From NCBI GenBank assembly GCA_001802125.1, contig MGZK01000017.1, positions 1 to 45,377 of the forward strand: 45,377 bases of DNA, read 5' to 3'. Below the pieces are notes generated by a model. That model saw only the letters and a list, made by a program, of their open reading frames with translations, searched no databases and was not told the origin of the DNA. This document shows positions 33,737 to 43,115 of this stretch, piece by piece. Within the stretch, counting starts at the first letter, position 1, and each line of letters begins with the position of its first letter. The position numbers and the translations under genes are program-made. This DNA is from Geobacteraceae bacterium GWC2_55_20. Its GTDB lineage: Bacteria > Desulfobacterota > Desulfuromonadia > Geobacterales > Pseudopelobacteraceae.

Positions 33737-35647
33737 CTATTTCCTTCGCAGCACCCGCTTGTCGCCCACCCGGATCGTGACCTTCTCGCTGTCGAAGTGT
33801 TCCAACAGCGGAATCAGGAATTTGCGCGACAGACCGGTCAGTTCGCGGTATTCGGGGGGTGTTATCTCACCCTTTTCCCGCAGCAGTGCCACCAGCTTCT
33901 CGCGAAGCCCGTCCAGGGCCGAGGTGGAGTAAAACAGGTCGGCCGAGATGCGGGCTATCTGAGCGTTGCGGGTCAGCAGCGCCAGGTTGTCGCGCACGGT
34001 TTTCTCGTCACAGCGGAAACGCTCGATGATCTCCTTGACCGTGGGGGGCTCGATGCCTCCCCCGGCGATGAAGGCGGAGATCCTGTTTGCCAGGCCATCG
34101 GCAGCGGCGGCGGGGCGGGCGGTCTGTCCGGCCGGACGGATGATGTCGCGGTCGGGAATTACCAGGCCGTCCTTTTCCAGGGCGGTCATCAGCGGGGTGA
34201 AAAAACGCGCGTCACTCCGCTTGGGAAGGCGTGTTTTCAGCTCCTCCTTGCCCATGCCCTCCTTGAGCGGATTGGCCGTCAGGAATGAAGTCAGCTCCTG
34301 CAAAAGTCCCTGTTTGAGCGTGTCAACGGCGCTCCTGGCCAGGAACAGCCTCGGTTCGCGGGCCATCTGCACGATCTCGCCGGCCGAGAGCAGCGCGGTC
34401 AGCGTCGTTTCAACCGCTTTGCGGGGGAATCCGCTGCGCATCAGCACGTCGTCGAAAGTGATGCCGGAGAGCAGGCTCTGGGAGATGATCAGCTGGACGG
34501 TGAGCTGCTGGTCGGCGCTGCCGAACGCCTCCAGCAGCTGCAGCGCCTCGTCGTTGCGTCTGCGCCGGCGGGGAGGGAAGGGATCCAGCGTGACTCCGCC
34601 GCCGACCGTGATCTGCGGTGAAAAGGCCCGCAGGATGTAACTGTCGCCCGATAGCAGCAGCGCCGGTTCCTTCAGGCGCAGCTGGACGTAGGCGCTTTCG
34701 CCCGGCTGCAGCGTGTCGCGGTCCAGCAGGATCACCTGGGCCGGCACCTCGTAGGTGGCCGAATGCAGCCGTACCGTGGCGCGGTGCTTCAGCTCGCGGG
34801 GAGCCGAGGCCAGATAGTCCAGGCGCACGTCCACGGTGCGGGTGGCGTGGAACACTCCGCGCGGCGTCACCACGTCGCCGCGATGGACCTGGTCCAGATC
34901 GATGCCCTGCAGGTTGACAGCCAGCCGTTGACCGGCCTGCCCCTTGTCCCCCTTGATGCCATGGGCCTGGATGCCGCGCACGCGCCCCTCGCGGCCGGAG
35001 GGGAGCAGCTCCAGCTCGTCTCCGATGCCGATCTCACCCGACAGCAGCGTGCCGGTCACCACCGTGCCGAAGCCGGGCACCGTGAAGACCCGGTCCACCG
35101 GCAGGCGGAAAGGGCCTTCACGGCGTTTTTCGACCGCCTGCCGCGCCAGTAGCGACAACTGCCGCTTCAATTCGTCCAGCCCTTCGCCGCTGCGGGAGGA
35201 AACCGCCACAATCGGCGCTTGCTCCAGAAAACTGCCGGCGACAAAGTCGCGCACCTCTTCCGTGACCAGTTCCAGCCATTCCCGCTCCACGGTGTCTCGC
35301 TTGGTCAGCGCCACCAGTCCGCTTTTGACTCCCAAAAGCCGCAGGATGTCCAGGTGCTCGCGGGTCTGGGGCATGATGCCCTCGTCGGCGGCGATCACCA
35401 GCATCACCAGGTCCATGCCCCCCACGCCGGCCACCATGGTGCGGACGAACTTCTCGTGTCCCGGCACATCGACGATCCCGAAACAGAGTCCGCCCGGCAG
35501 TTCCAGGTGGGCAAAGCCCAGCTCGATCGTGATGCCGCGCGCCTTCTCCTCCTTCAGGCGGTCGGTGTCGATGCCGGTCAGCGCCTTGACCAGCGAGGTC
35601 TTGCCATGGTCGATATGTCCGGCGGTGCCGAGGATCAGGTGTTTCAT
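33737..35647 (-). CDS. selB: selenocysteine-specific elongation factor SelB
   Basis: A 636-residue GTPase that delivers selenocysteinyl-tRNA to UGA codons marked by a SECIS hairpin. The EF-Tu-like N-terminus has [17 protein letters not shown] (G1), [13 protein letters not shown] (G2), DVPGHEKFV (G3) and ALTKRD (G4); beta-barrel domains follow, then C-terminal winged-helix repeats (about 380-636) that bind the SECIS RNA, including [19 protein letters not shown]. The ATG at 35647 is chosen from the G1 motif; longer readings run through mogA. selA and the tRNA-Sec gene are not in the window. It starts two bases after the mogA stop. Confidence 0.94.
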   Translation of the reverse strand: MKHLILGTAGHIDHGKTSLVKALTGIDTDRLKEEKARGITIELGFAHLELPGGLCFGIVDVPGHEKFVRTMVAGVGGMDLVMLVIAADEGIMPQTREHLDILRLLGVKSGLVALTKRDTVEREWLELVTEEVRDFVAGSFLEQAPIVAVSSRSGEGLDELKRQLSLLARQAVEKRREGPFRLPVDRVFTVPGFGTVVTGTLLSGEIGIGDELELLPSGREGRVRGIQAHGIKGDKGQAGQRLAVNLQGIDLDQVHRGDVVTPRGVFHATRTVDVRLDYLASAPRELKHRATVRLHSATYEVPAQVILLDRDTLQPGESAYVQLRLKEPALLLSGDSYILRAFSPQITVGGGVTLDPFPPRRRRRNDEALQLLEAFGSADQQLTVQLIISQSLLSGITFDDVLMRSGFPRKAVETTLTALLSAGEIVQMAREPRLFLARSAVDTLKQGLLQELTSFLTANPLKEGMGKEELKTRLPKRSDARFFTPLMTALEKDGLVIPDRDIIRPAGQTARPAAAADGLANRISAFIAGGGIEPPTVKEIIERFRCDEKTVRDNLALLTRNAQIARISADLFYSTSALDGLREKLVALLREKGEITPPEYRELTGLSRKFLIPLLEHFDSEKVTIRVGDKRVLRRK

Positions 35648-35649
35648 GG

Positions 35650-36162
35650 CTATTTCAGATGCCTCTCGTGATGGAATTTGCCGCCGCAGTCGTCCTGCCC
35701 GCCGCGGATTTTCTCCACCGCGTGACCGATCGTGGCCCAGATCGCACCCAGGTTTTCCACTGCACCCTTGGGGCTGCCGGGCAGGTTGATGATCAGGGAT
35801 TGCCCGCGGATGCCGGCCACCGCCCGTGACAGCGCCGCCATCGGCGTGATCTCCAGGCTCTTCAGCCGCATCAGTTCGCCCAGGCCGGGAACAAGGCGTT
35901 CCGCAACCTTCATGGTGGCCTCGGGGGTCACGTCGCGTGGCGAGACTCCGGTGCCGCCGGTGGTCAGGATCAGGTCGGCCAGATCGGCGTCGGTCCACTC
36001 GGTCAGCACCGCCACGATCTGTTCGAACTCGTCCGGGATCACGCGGGCATGCACGGTGCGCACCCCGCGCTCCGCCAGCCAGGCCGCCAGGGCCGGCCCG
36101 CTCTCATCGACCCGCTCGCCGCGGGAACCCTTGTCGCTCAATGTCAGGACTGCTGCTCTCAT
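35650..36162 (-). CDS. mogA: molybdopterin adenylyltransferase
   Basis: A 170-residue MoaB/MogA-fold enzyme that adenylates molybdopterin before metal insertion. Signatures are [39 protein letters not shown] (the TTGGTG phosphate loop) and [16 protein letters not shown]. The C-terminus is His/Lys-rich ([12 protein letters not shown]). ATG codons at 36165 and 36162 both follow GGAGG; 36162 gives better spacing and overlaps the moaC stop by one base. The order moaC-mogA-selB groups molybdenum cofactor synthesis with selenocysteine insertion, as suits formate-dehydrogenase-type enzymes. Confidence 0.92.
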   Translation of the reverse strand: MRAAVLTLSDKGSRGERVDESGPALAAWLAERGVRTVHARVIPDEFEQIVAVLTEWTDADLADLILTTGGTGVSPRDVTPEATMKVAERLVPGLGELMRLKSLEITPMAALSRAVAGIRGQSLIINLPGSPKGAVENLGAIWATIGHAVEKIRGGQDDCGGKFHHERHLK

Positions 36163-36641
36163 CATGCTTCCTCCCGGCGGTAGACGCCGCTCTTGCCGCC
36201 TTCCTTGAAAAGCAGGCTGATTTCACCGATCGTAATCGATTTGTCGCTCCCCTTGCACATGTCATAGACCGTCAGCGCCGCCAGGGCCGCGCCGGTCATG
36301 GCTTCCATCTCGACGCCGGTGCGCTCCAGTGCCCTGACCTTGCACTTTACCGTCAGCTGCCCTGGAACTGAGCCCTGCTCGAAATCGACGGTGACATTGT
36401 GGATCGCCAGCGGATGTGAAAGCGGGATCAGGTCACAGGTCTTCTTGGCGGCCATGATGCCGGCCAGACGAGCCACGCCCAGCACGTCACCTTTGGCCAC
36501 GCCACCGCTGTTGATCGCGGCCAGCAGCTCCGGAGACATTCTTACCACGGCCTCGGCCACGGCGGTCCGCATGGTCGGTTGCTTGGCGGAAACGTCCACC
36601 ATGATGGCATGGCCGCTCTCGTCGAAATGATTGAAGTTCAT
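36162..36641 (-). CDS. moaC: cyclic pyranopterin monophosphate synthase
   Basis: A 159-residue enzyme that, after MoaA, makes cyclic pyranopterin monophosphate in molybdenum cofactor synthesis. Family motifs are MVDVSAKQPTMRTAVAEA, KGDVLGVARLAGIMAAKKT, LIPLSHPLAIHNV, the catalytic-site stretch RTGVEMEAMTGAALAALTVYD and MCKGSDKSITI. ATG at 36641 is preferred to one five codons upstream because GAGG lies at the right distance. It overlaps mogA by one base. Confidence 0.95.
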   Translation of the reverse strand: MNFNHFDESGHAIMVDVSAKQPTMRTAVAEAVVRMSPELLAAINSGGVAKGDVLGVARLAGIMAAKKTCDLIPLSHPLAIHNVTVDFEQGSVPGQLTVKCKVRALERTGVEMEAMTGAALAALTVYDMCKGSDKSITIGEISLLFKEGGKSGVYRREEA

Positions 36642-36663
36642 GATGTTACCTCGCATTAGTAAG

Positions 36664-37569
36664 TTATCTTTTTATCGCCATAAACCGTAAATCATATTTT
36701 TGTCCGGCTATTTTCAATTCTTCCACTAACGGTAAAGGTAAGTTCGATTTGAGGTTTTCTATTTCCAGGGAAAATTCTTTCCTTGCCGTAAGATATTCCT
36801 TCCTGTTTAAGGACAAGGAATCCGGAGAATTGATGACCATTGAATTCGTCTTTTCATAGAGTGCATACAGTTTTTGAAGAGTCCTTGCCGCCAGGCTGTA
36901 CTCTGCCGATGGTTTATCCAATTTCTTCATGATTTTGTCGATTTCGGTTTTCACGGACTTCAAATCGGCCAGCGCCTGGGGATTGATTGTGCCGGTTCTG
37001 GGAACAGTGGAAGGTTCAACTCCCCTCCAGGCATTGAAAGTCCCGTTACAAATCATTTCGCCCAAATTCATACCCGATTTGATTGTGTAAAGCGCCCGTA
37101 CGTAATTTTGTGCGTACTGTTTCCGTAAATGACTTCGATGCTGCATTATTCCGGCAACCAGTGATACCAGGAGCAGAAACGTCATGCAGAGTACAACCAC
37201 CCTGGCTCGCAACGATGCCTTGCTGAAACTGTCGGGGGCCGCCCGGAGGCGGGAGAGGAGCATGCCCTTTTTTGGGGGGGCGGGTGAGACCGTATCATTT
37301 GACCGCAGTTTGTTTAGCGGGGGCGCATTGAACCTAATCAGGACGAAACAGGCAAAGTCGCAGTCGCAGAATGAACATCGCTCGGAAAATGGTTGACCTC
37401 TCCTGCATTCCGGACAGTACATGCCGGCCGACCGCAAATGCTCCGGAACCTTGTGTATTCCCTTCGCATCCGGCCAGAAAAAAAATCTCCACCACAATGG
37501 GGGTGACGATTTTTTGGGAACACCGATTAGTCCCCTCTTGCAGTCTGAATTAAGTTTCGGAGACGGCAC
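36664..37569 (-). CDS. zinc-ribbon membrane protein, function unknown
   Basis: A 301-residue protein, not recognised. The N-terminal half includes a WWRFFFW aromatic patch, then Cys52, Cys55, Cys65 and Cys68 (YCPECRRGQPFSERCSFC) followed by Cys70 and Cys74, a probable zinc site. One transmembrane helix spans about 122-142 (ARVVVLCMTFLLLVSLVAGI). The C-terminal 150 residues are helical and polar, probably periplasmic or coiled coil (ALADLKSVKTEIDKIMKKLD). The GTG start at 37569 lies behind GGGGGG and overlaps the HD-GYP gene stop by 20 bases, so the two are coupled; ATG 37422, just before the zinc site, is the alternative. Confidence 0.65.
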   Translation of the reverse strand: MPSPKLNSDCKRGLIGVPKKSSPPLWWRFFFWPDAKGIHKVPEHLRSAGMYCPECRRGQPFSERCSFCDCDFACFVLIRFNAPPLNKLRSNDTVSPAPPKKGMLLSRLRAAPDSFSKASLRARVVVLCMTFLLLVSLVAGIMQHRSHLRKQYAQNYVRALYTIKSGMNLGEMICNGTFNAWRGVEPSTVPRTGTINPQALADLKSVKTEIDKIMKKLDKPSAEYSLAARTLQKLYALYEKTNSMVINSPDSLSLNRKEYLTARKEFSLEIENLKSNLPLPLVEELKIAGQKYDLRFMAIKR

Positions 37570-39697
37570 GTTCGTGTCCCCCCTGCCTTGAATCTGCAGC
37601 TGATTCGAGATATACGGCCCGGTCTATCTTCAGAAAGGCTTTGACTACCTTGGGATCAAAGCTGCTCCCCGCTTTTTCTTGCAGATAGGAAAAAACTTTG
37701 CCAATCTCCCACCCCTGCCGATAGGGGCGGTCGGAATTCAGGGCGTCAAAGACATCGGCAACTGCGAGGATACGCGCCCCCAAAACAATCTCATCGCAGG
37801 CCAGGCCAAGGGGATACCCCTGGCCGTCGTACTGCTCGTGGTGTTGGGCCACGATGGGGATAGCCCCATGGTAAGCCATGATCGGTCTCAATATCTCGGC
37901 CCCTTTTTCGGGGTGCTTCTTGATAAGTGCATATTCATCTTCCGTTAGTCTGCCCGGTTTATCGAGAATATACTCCGGAACTCCGATCTTACCCATGTCG
38001 TGGAGCAGCCCGGCTAATTGGATTAATTCAAGATCACTCGTGGAAAGTCCCATTTCCTTTCCTATTGCCAACGCCAACCTTGTGACGCGTTTGGAATGTC
38101 CGGCTGTCCATGGAGATTTTGCATCTACAGTGTTTGCAAGAACCTCTATAGTCCCCCTGTTCAGGAGGTTCAGTTCCTCTATGAGGCGAATGTTGTCCAG
38201 CGCTATCGCAATTTCATCAGCAATCTGCCGCGAACGGACCAGTTCCTCCCGAATCCGCTCCGGCGTACTTTGGTATGCGATAGTGAGGATGCCCAGGAAA
38301 CGTTTCTTGATAATAATCGGCAGCAGAAAGAACTCTCTGGCCCCTTCACTCACCATCGGTGCAAGCAGGGGATTAAAACCTTGTTCAGCACTCACATGCA
38401 GACTCTTGCCGGCCGATTGCAGTGACTCGAAATCGATTTCGTTCAGCAACGACCCGAATCGTACGGTCTCGCTGCGGGTACTGCCGGAACCCTTGTTAAA
38501 AGCGGTCAGGAGCTGGAAATTGGAGTTTTCATCTGTAAATGAAAGACCTAGCCATTCACAGGAAACCGAATTACGGAAGCGTGACATGACGGCATCGATT
38601 ATGGTGTCTCGATCGTGGGCCGCCAGTATTCTCTGGACGAGCATTCCCATCTCGCTCAGGCTGTTGAATTGATTCCCCAGCTGCGCCGTCATGTCGTTGA
38701 AAGAGAGCGCGAGTTCCTCGAACTCGTCGCCGCTGTCTATCTCAACCCTTGAATGAAAATCCCCGCTGCTGAGACGCCGGGCACCGTCTTTGAGGATGGA
38801 AAGTGGCACCAGGCTGCGGCGTATCAGGAGACTGCTTAAGAAGATAACCACAAAGAGGGTTAGAAACACAACGAGCAGGAATGTCGTGATGAAGGAGCGT
38901 GCCGGACCCAGTGCGTCCAGCTTGGACTGGTAGGCGACCACTGTCCATGAATCAGCCAGAAAAGCTGGTTTCATGAAGAGTGACCAGGAATTGAGCAGAT
39001 ATTTGTCATCCACCAGTTGCTGTCCTGATTGACCGGTTGATGCTCGCTTCTGGTTTGTGTTGACTAGGGAAGCAAGGGGAGGTGTATTTGGACTGGTGGC
39101 GTACAGCTGTTTACCGGACGGGCCAAGGATGCAGATATCGACGCCCGGCGGCAGGGTGTACCCTACCAGGGTCCAGAGGTATTCGGGATTAATCTCTCCT
39201 GCCAGCAGTCCATTCTGTGGAAGGCCACGGTTCATTGATGTCGCCATATGTATCGGGCTACCTGCTCCCAGATCAGCATCGGCATAGATCAGTGCATTTC
39301 CCGCGTCGAGGTGAGCTCGCTCGGCAGGGGAAATAATGCGGGGCATGCCCGGAATGGCCTTGCTATTGTCTGCAGATTTTACAAGGGTAACGTTCCGGAA
39401 GCTTTTGACTCCCGCTGGCCGAACCATCTGACGTGGAATCTTCCCGGTTTTCTCCCCGGAGGAGATCGGCATGAATTCAAGTTCTGCCTGAAGCAGGTTA
39501 AGCCCCCCGAAGATAGACATCCCCGCGCTCTTGGCGGCCCGGCGCAGGCGTTCCTGGCTGTCCTTTTCGAGCTTGGCCGACACCCTTTGCAGTGATACCA
39601 GGGCCAGTATGCAGACCGGTAACAGGGCGCAGATGACGAAGAGTACGAAGATTCTTCGCGCAACCCTGCTATGTATGAACGAATAGATTCTTTTCAT
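37550..39697 (-). CDS. membrane-bound HD-GYP c-di-GMP phosphodiesterase with Cache, HAMP and GAF regions
   Basis: A 715-residue sensor protein. TM1 is about 15-37; a periplasmic Cache-like domain spans about 40-262; TM2 is near 265-290 (TTFLLVVFLTLFVVIFLSSL); a HAMP linker follows (RRLSSGDFHSRVEID), then a GAF-like region (about 345-480). The HD-GYP domain (500-690) has AGHSKRVTRLALAIG, LLHDMGKIGVPEYIL, KKHPEKGAEIL and HHEQYDGQGYPLGL, all metal and substrate residues in place, so it should hydrolyse c-di-GMP in response to a periplasmic signal. ATG at 39697 follows GGAAGAG. It is 12 bases downstream of the pseudopilin gene. Confidence 0.92.
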   Translation of the reverse strand: MKRIYSFIHSRVARRIFVLFVICALLPVCILALVSLQRVSAKLEKDSQERLRRAAKSAGMSIFGGLNLLQAELEFMPISSGEKTGKIPRQMVRPAGVKSFRNVTLVKSADNSKAIPGMPRIISPAERAHLDAGNALIYADADLGAGSPIHMATSMNRGLPQNGLLAGEINPEYLWTLVGYTLPPGVDICILGPSGKQLYATSPNTPPLASLVNTNQKRASTGQSGQQLVDDKYLLNSWSLFMKPAFLADSWTVVAYQSKLDALGPARSFITTFLLVVFLTLFVVIFLSSLLIRRSLVPLSILKDGARRLSSGDFHSRVEIDSGDEFEELALSFNDMTAQLGNQFNSLSEMGMLVQRILAAHDRDTIIDAVMSRFRNSVSCEWLGLSFTDENSNFQLLTAFNKGSGSTRSETVRFGSLLNEIDFESLQSAGKSLHVSAEQGFNPLLAPMVSEGAREFFLLPIIIKKRFLGILTIAYQSTPERIREELVRSRQIADEIAIALDNIRLIEELNLLNRGTIEVLANTVDAKSPWTAGHSKRVTRLALAIGKEMGLSTSDLELIQLAGLLHDMGKIGVPEYILDKPGRLTEDEYALIKKHPEKGAEILRPIMAYHGAIPIVAQHHEQYDGQGYPLGLACDEIVLGARILAVADVFDALNSDRPYRQGWEIGKVFSYLQEKAGSSFDPKVVKAFLKIDRAVYLESAADSRQGGHERAVSET

Positions 39698-39709
39698 ATC
39701 TCTTCCGGA

Positions 39710-40219
39710 TCAAAAATTCTCGGCAAGGCCGACAAAAGAGCCATCCCTGGCCCGTACAATATCGTCCAGGCTCTCCTTCAGATTGAGAGGAAGTTTGCTT
39801 TCACCGTCTTTACCCATGCTGTACAGGTCGTAATCCGTATTCAGTGGGTTAATGGCTCCGTCTCTGCGCAACTTTCCCTTTCCCTTGATGCCGCCGTCCG
39901 CGATGTTCAGATACTGGTAGGGGTGTCCCCAGGGGTCCATAAGATTAGCTTGCCCGATATCGCCCAAGGTATCAGGCAGATGGCCGGTATCTGACTGGTA
40001 GATGGTAATTTCCTTTTCCATCATCCGGATTTCAGCGATAGTCCGGGCTATCTGGGCCTTTGTAATATACACGCCATAGGCAGGAATGGTGATTGCGGAT
40101 AAAATTGCAATTATAGCGATGACCGAGATCAGCTCGACGAGTGTGAAGCCGGCCCCGGCACTCTTAAAATGTATGAGCTCCAATAGTTTGTCTTTACGAA
40201 AATAGTTCTTGGTTGACAT
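39710..40219 (-). CDS. GspG-like pseudopilin
   Basis: A 169-residue prepilin-like protein. A long basic leader (about 25 residues, MSTKNYFRKDKLLELIHF) precedes the processing site AG/FTLVELISV with Glu at +5 and the helix IAIIAILSAITIPAYGVY. The C-terminal domain has MDPWGHPYQYLN and DYDLYSMGKDGE, the same calcium-loop pattern as GspG. ATG at 40219 has only a weak ribosome binding site (GGTAGAG). It sits between pilT and the HD-GYP gene; 123 bases separate it from pilT with no clear promoter. It may be the substrate of the neighbouring ATPase-like proteins. Confidence 0.83.
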   Translation of the reverse strand: MSTKNYFRKDKLLELIHFKSAGAGFTLVELISVIAIIAILSAITIPAYGVYITKAQIARTIAEIRMMEKEITIYQSDTGHLPDTLGDIGQANLMDPWGHPYQYLNIADGGIKGKGKLRRDGAINPLNTDYDLYSMGKDGESKLPLNLKESLDDIVRARDGSFVGLAENF

Positions 40220-40342
40220 TGCTCTACCATATCCACACGGTGCTACTGCCGCTGATATTTTGCCAGACCCGACTGCATGGGAATCGCTTCGTAACGGCAC
40301 TTGGGACGGCGCCTTCCAAGGCTTTATTAATCAATTTCCGCC

Positions 40343-41404
40343 TCAGGCCGGTGTCAGGTACTGCTCGAACTGTTTTTTGTCTACCGCGCAGCGGTAGGCT
40401 TCTTCCGGGTTGACCTTCTTGGTCTTCAGCAGATCGAGCAGATGCTGGTCCAGGAGCTGCATGCCGTCCTTCTTGGCGGTCTGCATGATCGAGGGGATCT
40501 GGAAGGTCTTGCCCTCGCGGATCAGGTTGCCGATGGCCGGGGTGCCGAGCATGATCTCCAGTGCCGCCACGCGCCCCTTGCCGTCTGCGGTCTTGAGCAG
40601 CTGCTGGCAGACGACCCCCTTCAGCGATTCGGACAGCATTGCCCGCACCTGCTCCTGCTGGTCGGTGGGGAAGACGTCGATGATGCGGTCAACGGTTTTG
40701 GCGGCGGTGCTGGTATGCAGGGTTCCGAAGACCAGGTGGCCGGTCTCGGCGGCGCTCATGGCCAGCTGGATCGTGATCAGGTCGCGCATCTCCCCGACCA
40801 GGATCACGTCCGGATCCTCGCGCAGCGCGGCTTTCAACGCCGAAGCGAAGCTCTCGGTATGCTCGCCGATCTGGCGCTGGTTCATCAGTGACATCTTGTT
40901 CTGGTGGATGAACTCCAGCGGGTCCTCGAAGGTCAGGATATGCTCCTTGCGGGTCGAGTTGATCAGGTCGATCATCCCGGCCAGAGTGGTGGACTTGCCG
41001 GAGCCGGTCGGCCCGGTCACCAGCACCAGCCCCTTCTTGAAGTTGGTCATGCGCCGCACACCTTCCGGCAGCCCCAGATCGTCGGCCGAGAGGATCTTGC
41101 TGGGAATGATGCGGAAAACCGCGGCGATGCCACGGTACTGCATCATGATGTTGCCGCGGAAACGGGCCAGATCCGCCACTTCATAGGCAAAATCCAGGTC
41201 CTTGGTCTCTTCGAATTGTGCTTTCTGTTTCTCGCTAAGGATCTCGAACAGGATCGCCTTGATTTCATCGTGCGAGAGCGTCTTGAAATTGAGCCGCACC
41301 ATCTCGCCGCGCAGTCGGAAAATGGGCGGATTGCCGCTGGAAAGGTGCAGGTCGGATGCTCCCTGTTCCTTCATCATGTTGAATAATGCGTCTATGCGTG
41401 CCAT
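40343..41404 (-). CDS. pilT: type IV pilus retraction ATPase PilT
   Basis: A 353-residue hexameric secretion ATPase that depolymerises type IV pili. Motifs are GASDLHLSSGNPPIFRLRGE, Walker A VTGPTGSGKSTTLAG, the Asp box LTFEDPLEFIH, Walker B REDPDVILVGEMRDL, the His box GHLVFGTLHTSTAAKTVDR and the PilT-specific AIGNLIREGKTFQI near the end. All catalytic residues are intact. ATG at 41404 follows GGGAG. It begins 20 bases after the pseudo-ATPase gene. Confidence 0.94.
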   Translation of the reverse strand: MARIDALFNMMKEQGASDLHLSSGNPPIFRLRGEMVRLNFKTLSHDEIKAILFEILSEKQKAQFEETKDLDFAYEVADLARFRGNIMMQYRGIAAVFRIIPSKILSADDLGLPEGVRRMTNFKKGLVLVTGPTGSGKSTTLAGMIDLINSTRKEHILTFEDPLEFIHQNKMSLMNQRQIGEHTESFASALKAALREDPDVILVGEMRDLITIQLAMSAAETGHLVFGTLHTSTAAKTVDRIIDVFPTDQQEQVRAMLSESLKGVVCQQLLKTADGKGRVAALEIMLGTPAIGNLIREGKTFQIPSIMQTAKKDGMQLLDQHLLDLLKTKKVNPEEAYRCAVDKKQFEQYLTPA

Positions 41405-41424
41405 GAGATCACTCCCGTTTGTTA

Positions 41425-43077
41425 TTATAGAACTACCGCGGCAATATACTCTTCGGGAGATACTTCACCCGAATTCAAAATCTGCAGCCCCTCTTCTCCT
41501 ATCCCCCGATAGCCGACTGCGCCCAGATACTCCTCAAGCGCGCTGACATCGGTGCTCTGTTCGAACACCCGCAGGAAATCGTCGTCGAACTTCAGTACGT
41601 CCAGCAGGAACCTGCGTTTGCTGAAGCCGCTGTGGCCGCAGGAATCGCAGCCGGTCGTGCGGAAAAAAGTCTGCGGCGGTTGCGGAAGGTTCATTACCAC
41701 CAGCTCTTCGGGCGGCGGGGTGTAGTCGGTGCGGCACTCGGGGCAGAGGATCTGGATTCCCTTGAACGACACCAGGCCGTTGACGAAGACCGGCAGGAAA
41801 TAGTTTTTCTGCTGGTACAGCAGCAGCTGGCGCAGCACGTTGCGGGTGCCGCGGATCTCCAGGCCGGCCAGCACCAGCTTGCCCCGCATCGCTGCCCGGC
41901 AGGCGGCCGCGAACGGCAGCGCCTCGGTGGCATTCTCGATAACCAGGATGTCGGGGGCGTGGTCGAGGGCGGACATGATCACACCGGCGCGCTCGGTTTC
42001 CCCCTGTGGCAGCCGGATACGCGGAAAGCGCTTGTTCATCCGGCCCGGACCTTCCCCCAGGATGATCACGTTCTTGCCGTTGGTATCCATCTCTTCCAGC
42101 ATCAGGTCTATGAAACTGTCGCGCTCCTGGGTGTTGCGCGAGGCGAAGAAGGTGACCCCCTGCCGTGCGCGTGCCAGCTGTGCAAAGCTGCTCTCCTGAT
42201 GCGCGGGGAGGTGCAGCTCTGCCAGTCTGGCCGGGACGCTGGCCGCCACGTGCGGCCTGATCGTGACATAGTCGCCGCCGTAGCCGGACATCATAGCAAC
42301 CTGGAAGGTGATCGGGTGCGAGCGGTAGCTGAATGTCAAAAGGCCGCTGTCGCAGGGGGCGCCGCTCTGGCCGATGCCGGCATTCTTGCGGATCTTCATG
42401 CTGATATCCGGGTAGTAGTTGCTGGCCAGGGTTCCGATCGGCCGGGAGACACCGCTGCGCCTGCCGCTTACCGCCACGGAATCACCCAGCGGTTGCAGCG
42501 ACAGCGATGAGAGCCGGTTCTGGAGGATGAAGATCAGCAGGTAGTCCAGCAACTTCCCGCCGGAAAGATCCGCGTTGATCGCATCCAGCGCCTTTTCCGC
42601 AAAGGCGCCGGAAGAGAATCCGAGGCTGTCCCGGCCGGAACTGCCGTAAAAGATCTCGATCATCTCGCGGACCTCGCGAATCAGCGCCACCGAGATGTTG
42701 ACCGTGCAGCCGCTGTGCTGTTCGACCGCCTCGATCGCCGGCTTGTTGAGCGGGTCGGCGATGGCGATGTTCAGCTCGCCCCCGGCCTTGATCAGCGGGA
42801 TCAGGTTGAATTTCCTGGCCATGGCGGCCGGGATCAGCTTGACCGCGTCCGGGTCGATCATGTCGCTTTTCAGGCGGATGTAGGGCAGGTCGAGCTGGTT
42901 CGAGAGCGCCCAGTCGATGTCTTCCTGCGTGACTATCCCCAGGTTTACCAGCGCCTCGCCGAAGCGTGCGCCGGTCCGTTTCTGCTCATCCAGCGCCAGC
43001 GAGATATCGGCTTCGCTGATGATCTGCGAAGCGGAAAGGATATCGCCCAGGGAACCCTTCTTGATTTGATCTGCCAT
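41425..43077 (-). CDS. PilB/GspE-like protein with lost ATPase motifs and MshEN-type N-terminus
   Basis: A 550-residue relative of the PilB/GspE extension ATPases. The N-terminus carries two 24-residue MshEN-like repeats (9-32 and 38-61) five residues apart; the second, RFGEALVNLGIVTQEDIDWA then LSNQ, fits the c-di-GMP-binding pattern well, the first is degenerate. An expected Walker A is replaced by GVTFFASRNTQERDSF (about 307-322), with no GxxGxGK(S/T), and the Walker B region reads APDILVIENATE instead of DPDIIMIGEIRD. The zinc site remains: CPEC (445-448) and CDSC (477-480). It should not hydrolyse ATP and may act as a c-di-GMP-responsive assembly factor. ATG at 43077 follows CGGAGG. Confidence 0.88.
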   Translation of the reverse strand: MADQIKKGSLGDILSASQIISEADISLALDEQKRTGARFGEALVNLGIVTQEDIDWALSNQLDLPYIRLKSDMIDPDAVKLIPAAMARKFNLIPLIKAGGELNIAIADPLNKPAIEAVEQHSGCTVNISVALIREVREMIEIFYGSSGRDSLGFSSGAFAEKALDAINADLSGGKLLDYLLIFILQNRLSSLSLQPLGDSVAVSGRRSGVSRPIGTLASNYYPDISMKIRKNAGIGQSGAPCDSGLLTFSYRSHPITFQVAMMSGYGGDYVTIRPHVAASVPARLAELHLPAHQESSFAQLARARQGVTFFASRNTQERDSFIDLMLEEMDTNGKNVIILGEGPGRMNKRFPRIRLPQGETERAGVIMSALDHAPDILVIENATEALPFAAACRAAMRGKLVLAGLEIRGTRNVLRQLLLYQQKNYFLPVFVNGLVSFKGIQILCPECRTDYTPPPEELVVMNLPQPPQTFFRTTGCDSCGHSGFSKRRFLLDVLKFDDDFLRVFEQSTDVSALEEYLGAVGYRGIGEEGLQILNSGEVSPEEYIAAVVL

Positions 43078-43115
43078 GCCGGACCTCCGTTGTTACGGCA
43101 ATTATTTTGTTAAAA

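Noticed and set aside
33966-35789. Several long plus-strand open frames opposite selB
   Set aside because: Ser/Arg-rich shadow translations of a GC-rich gene; selB motifs are intact on the minus strand.
35647-35998. N-terminal extension of selB through mogA
   Set aside because: The extension is Arg/Gly/Pro-rich shadow of mogA; the SelB G1 motif begins directly after the ATG at 35647.
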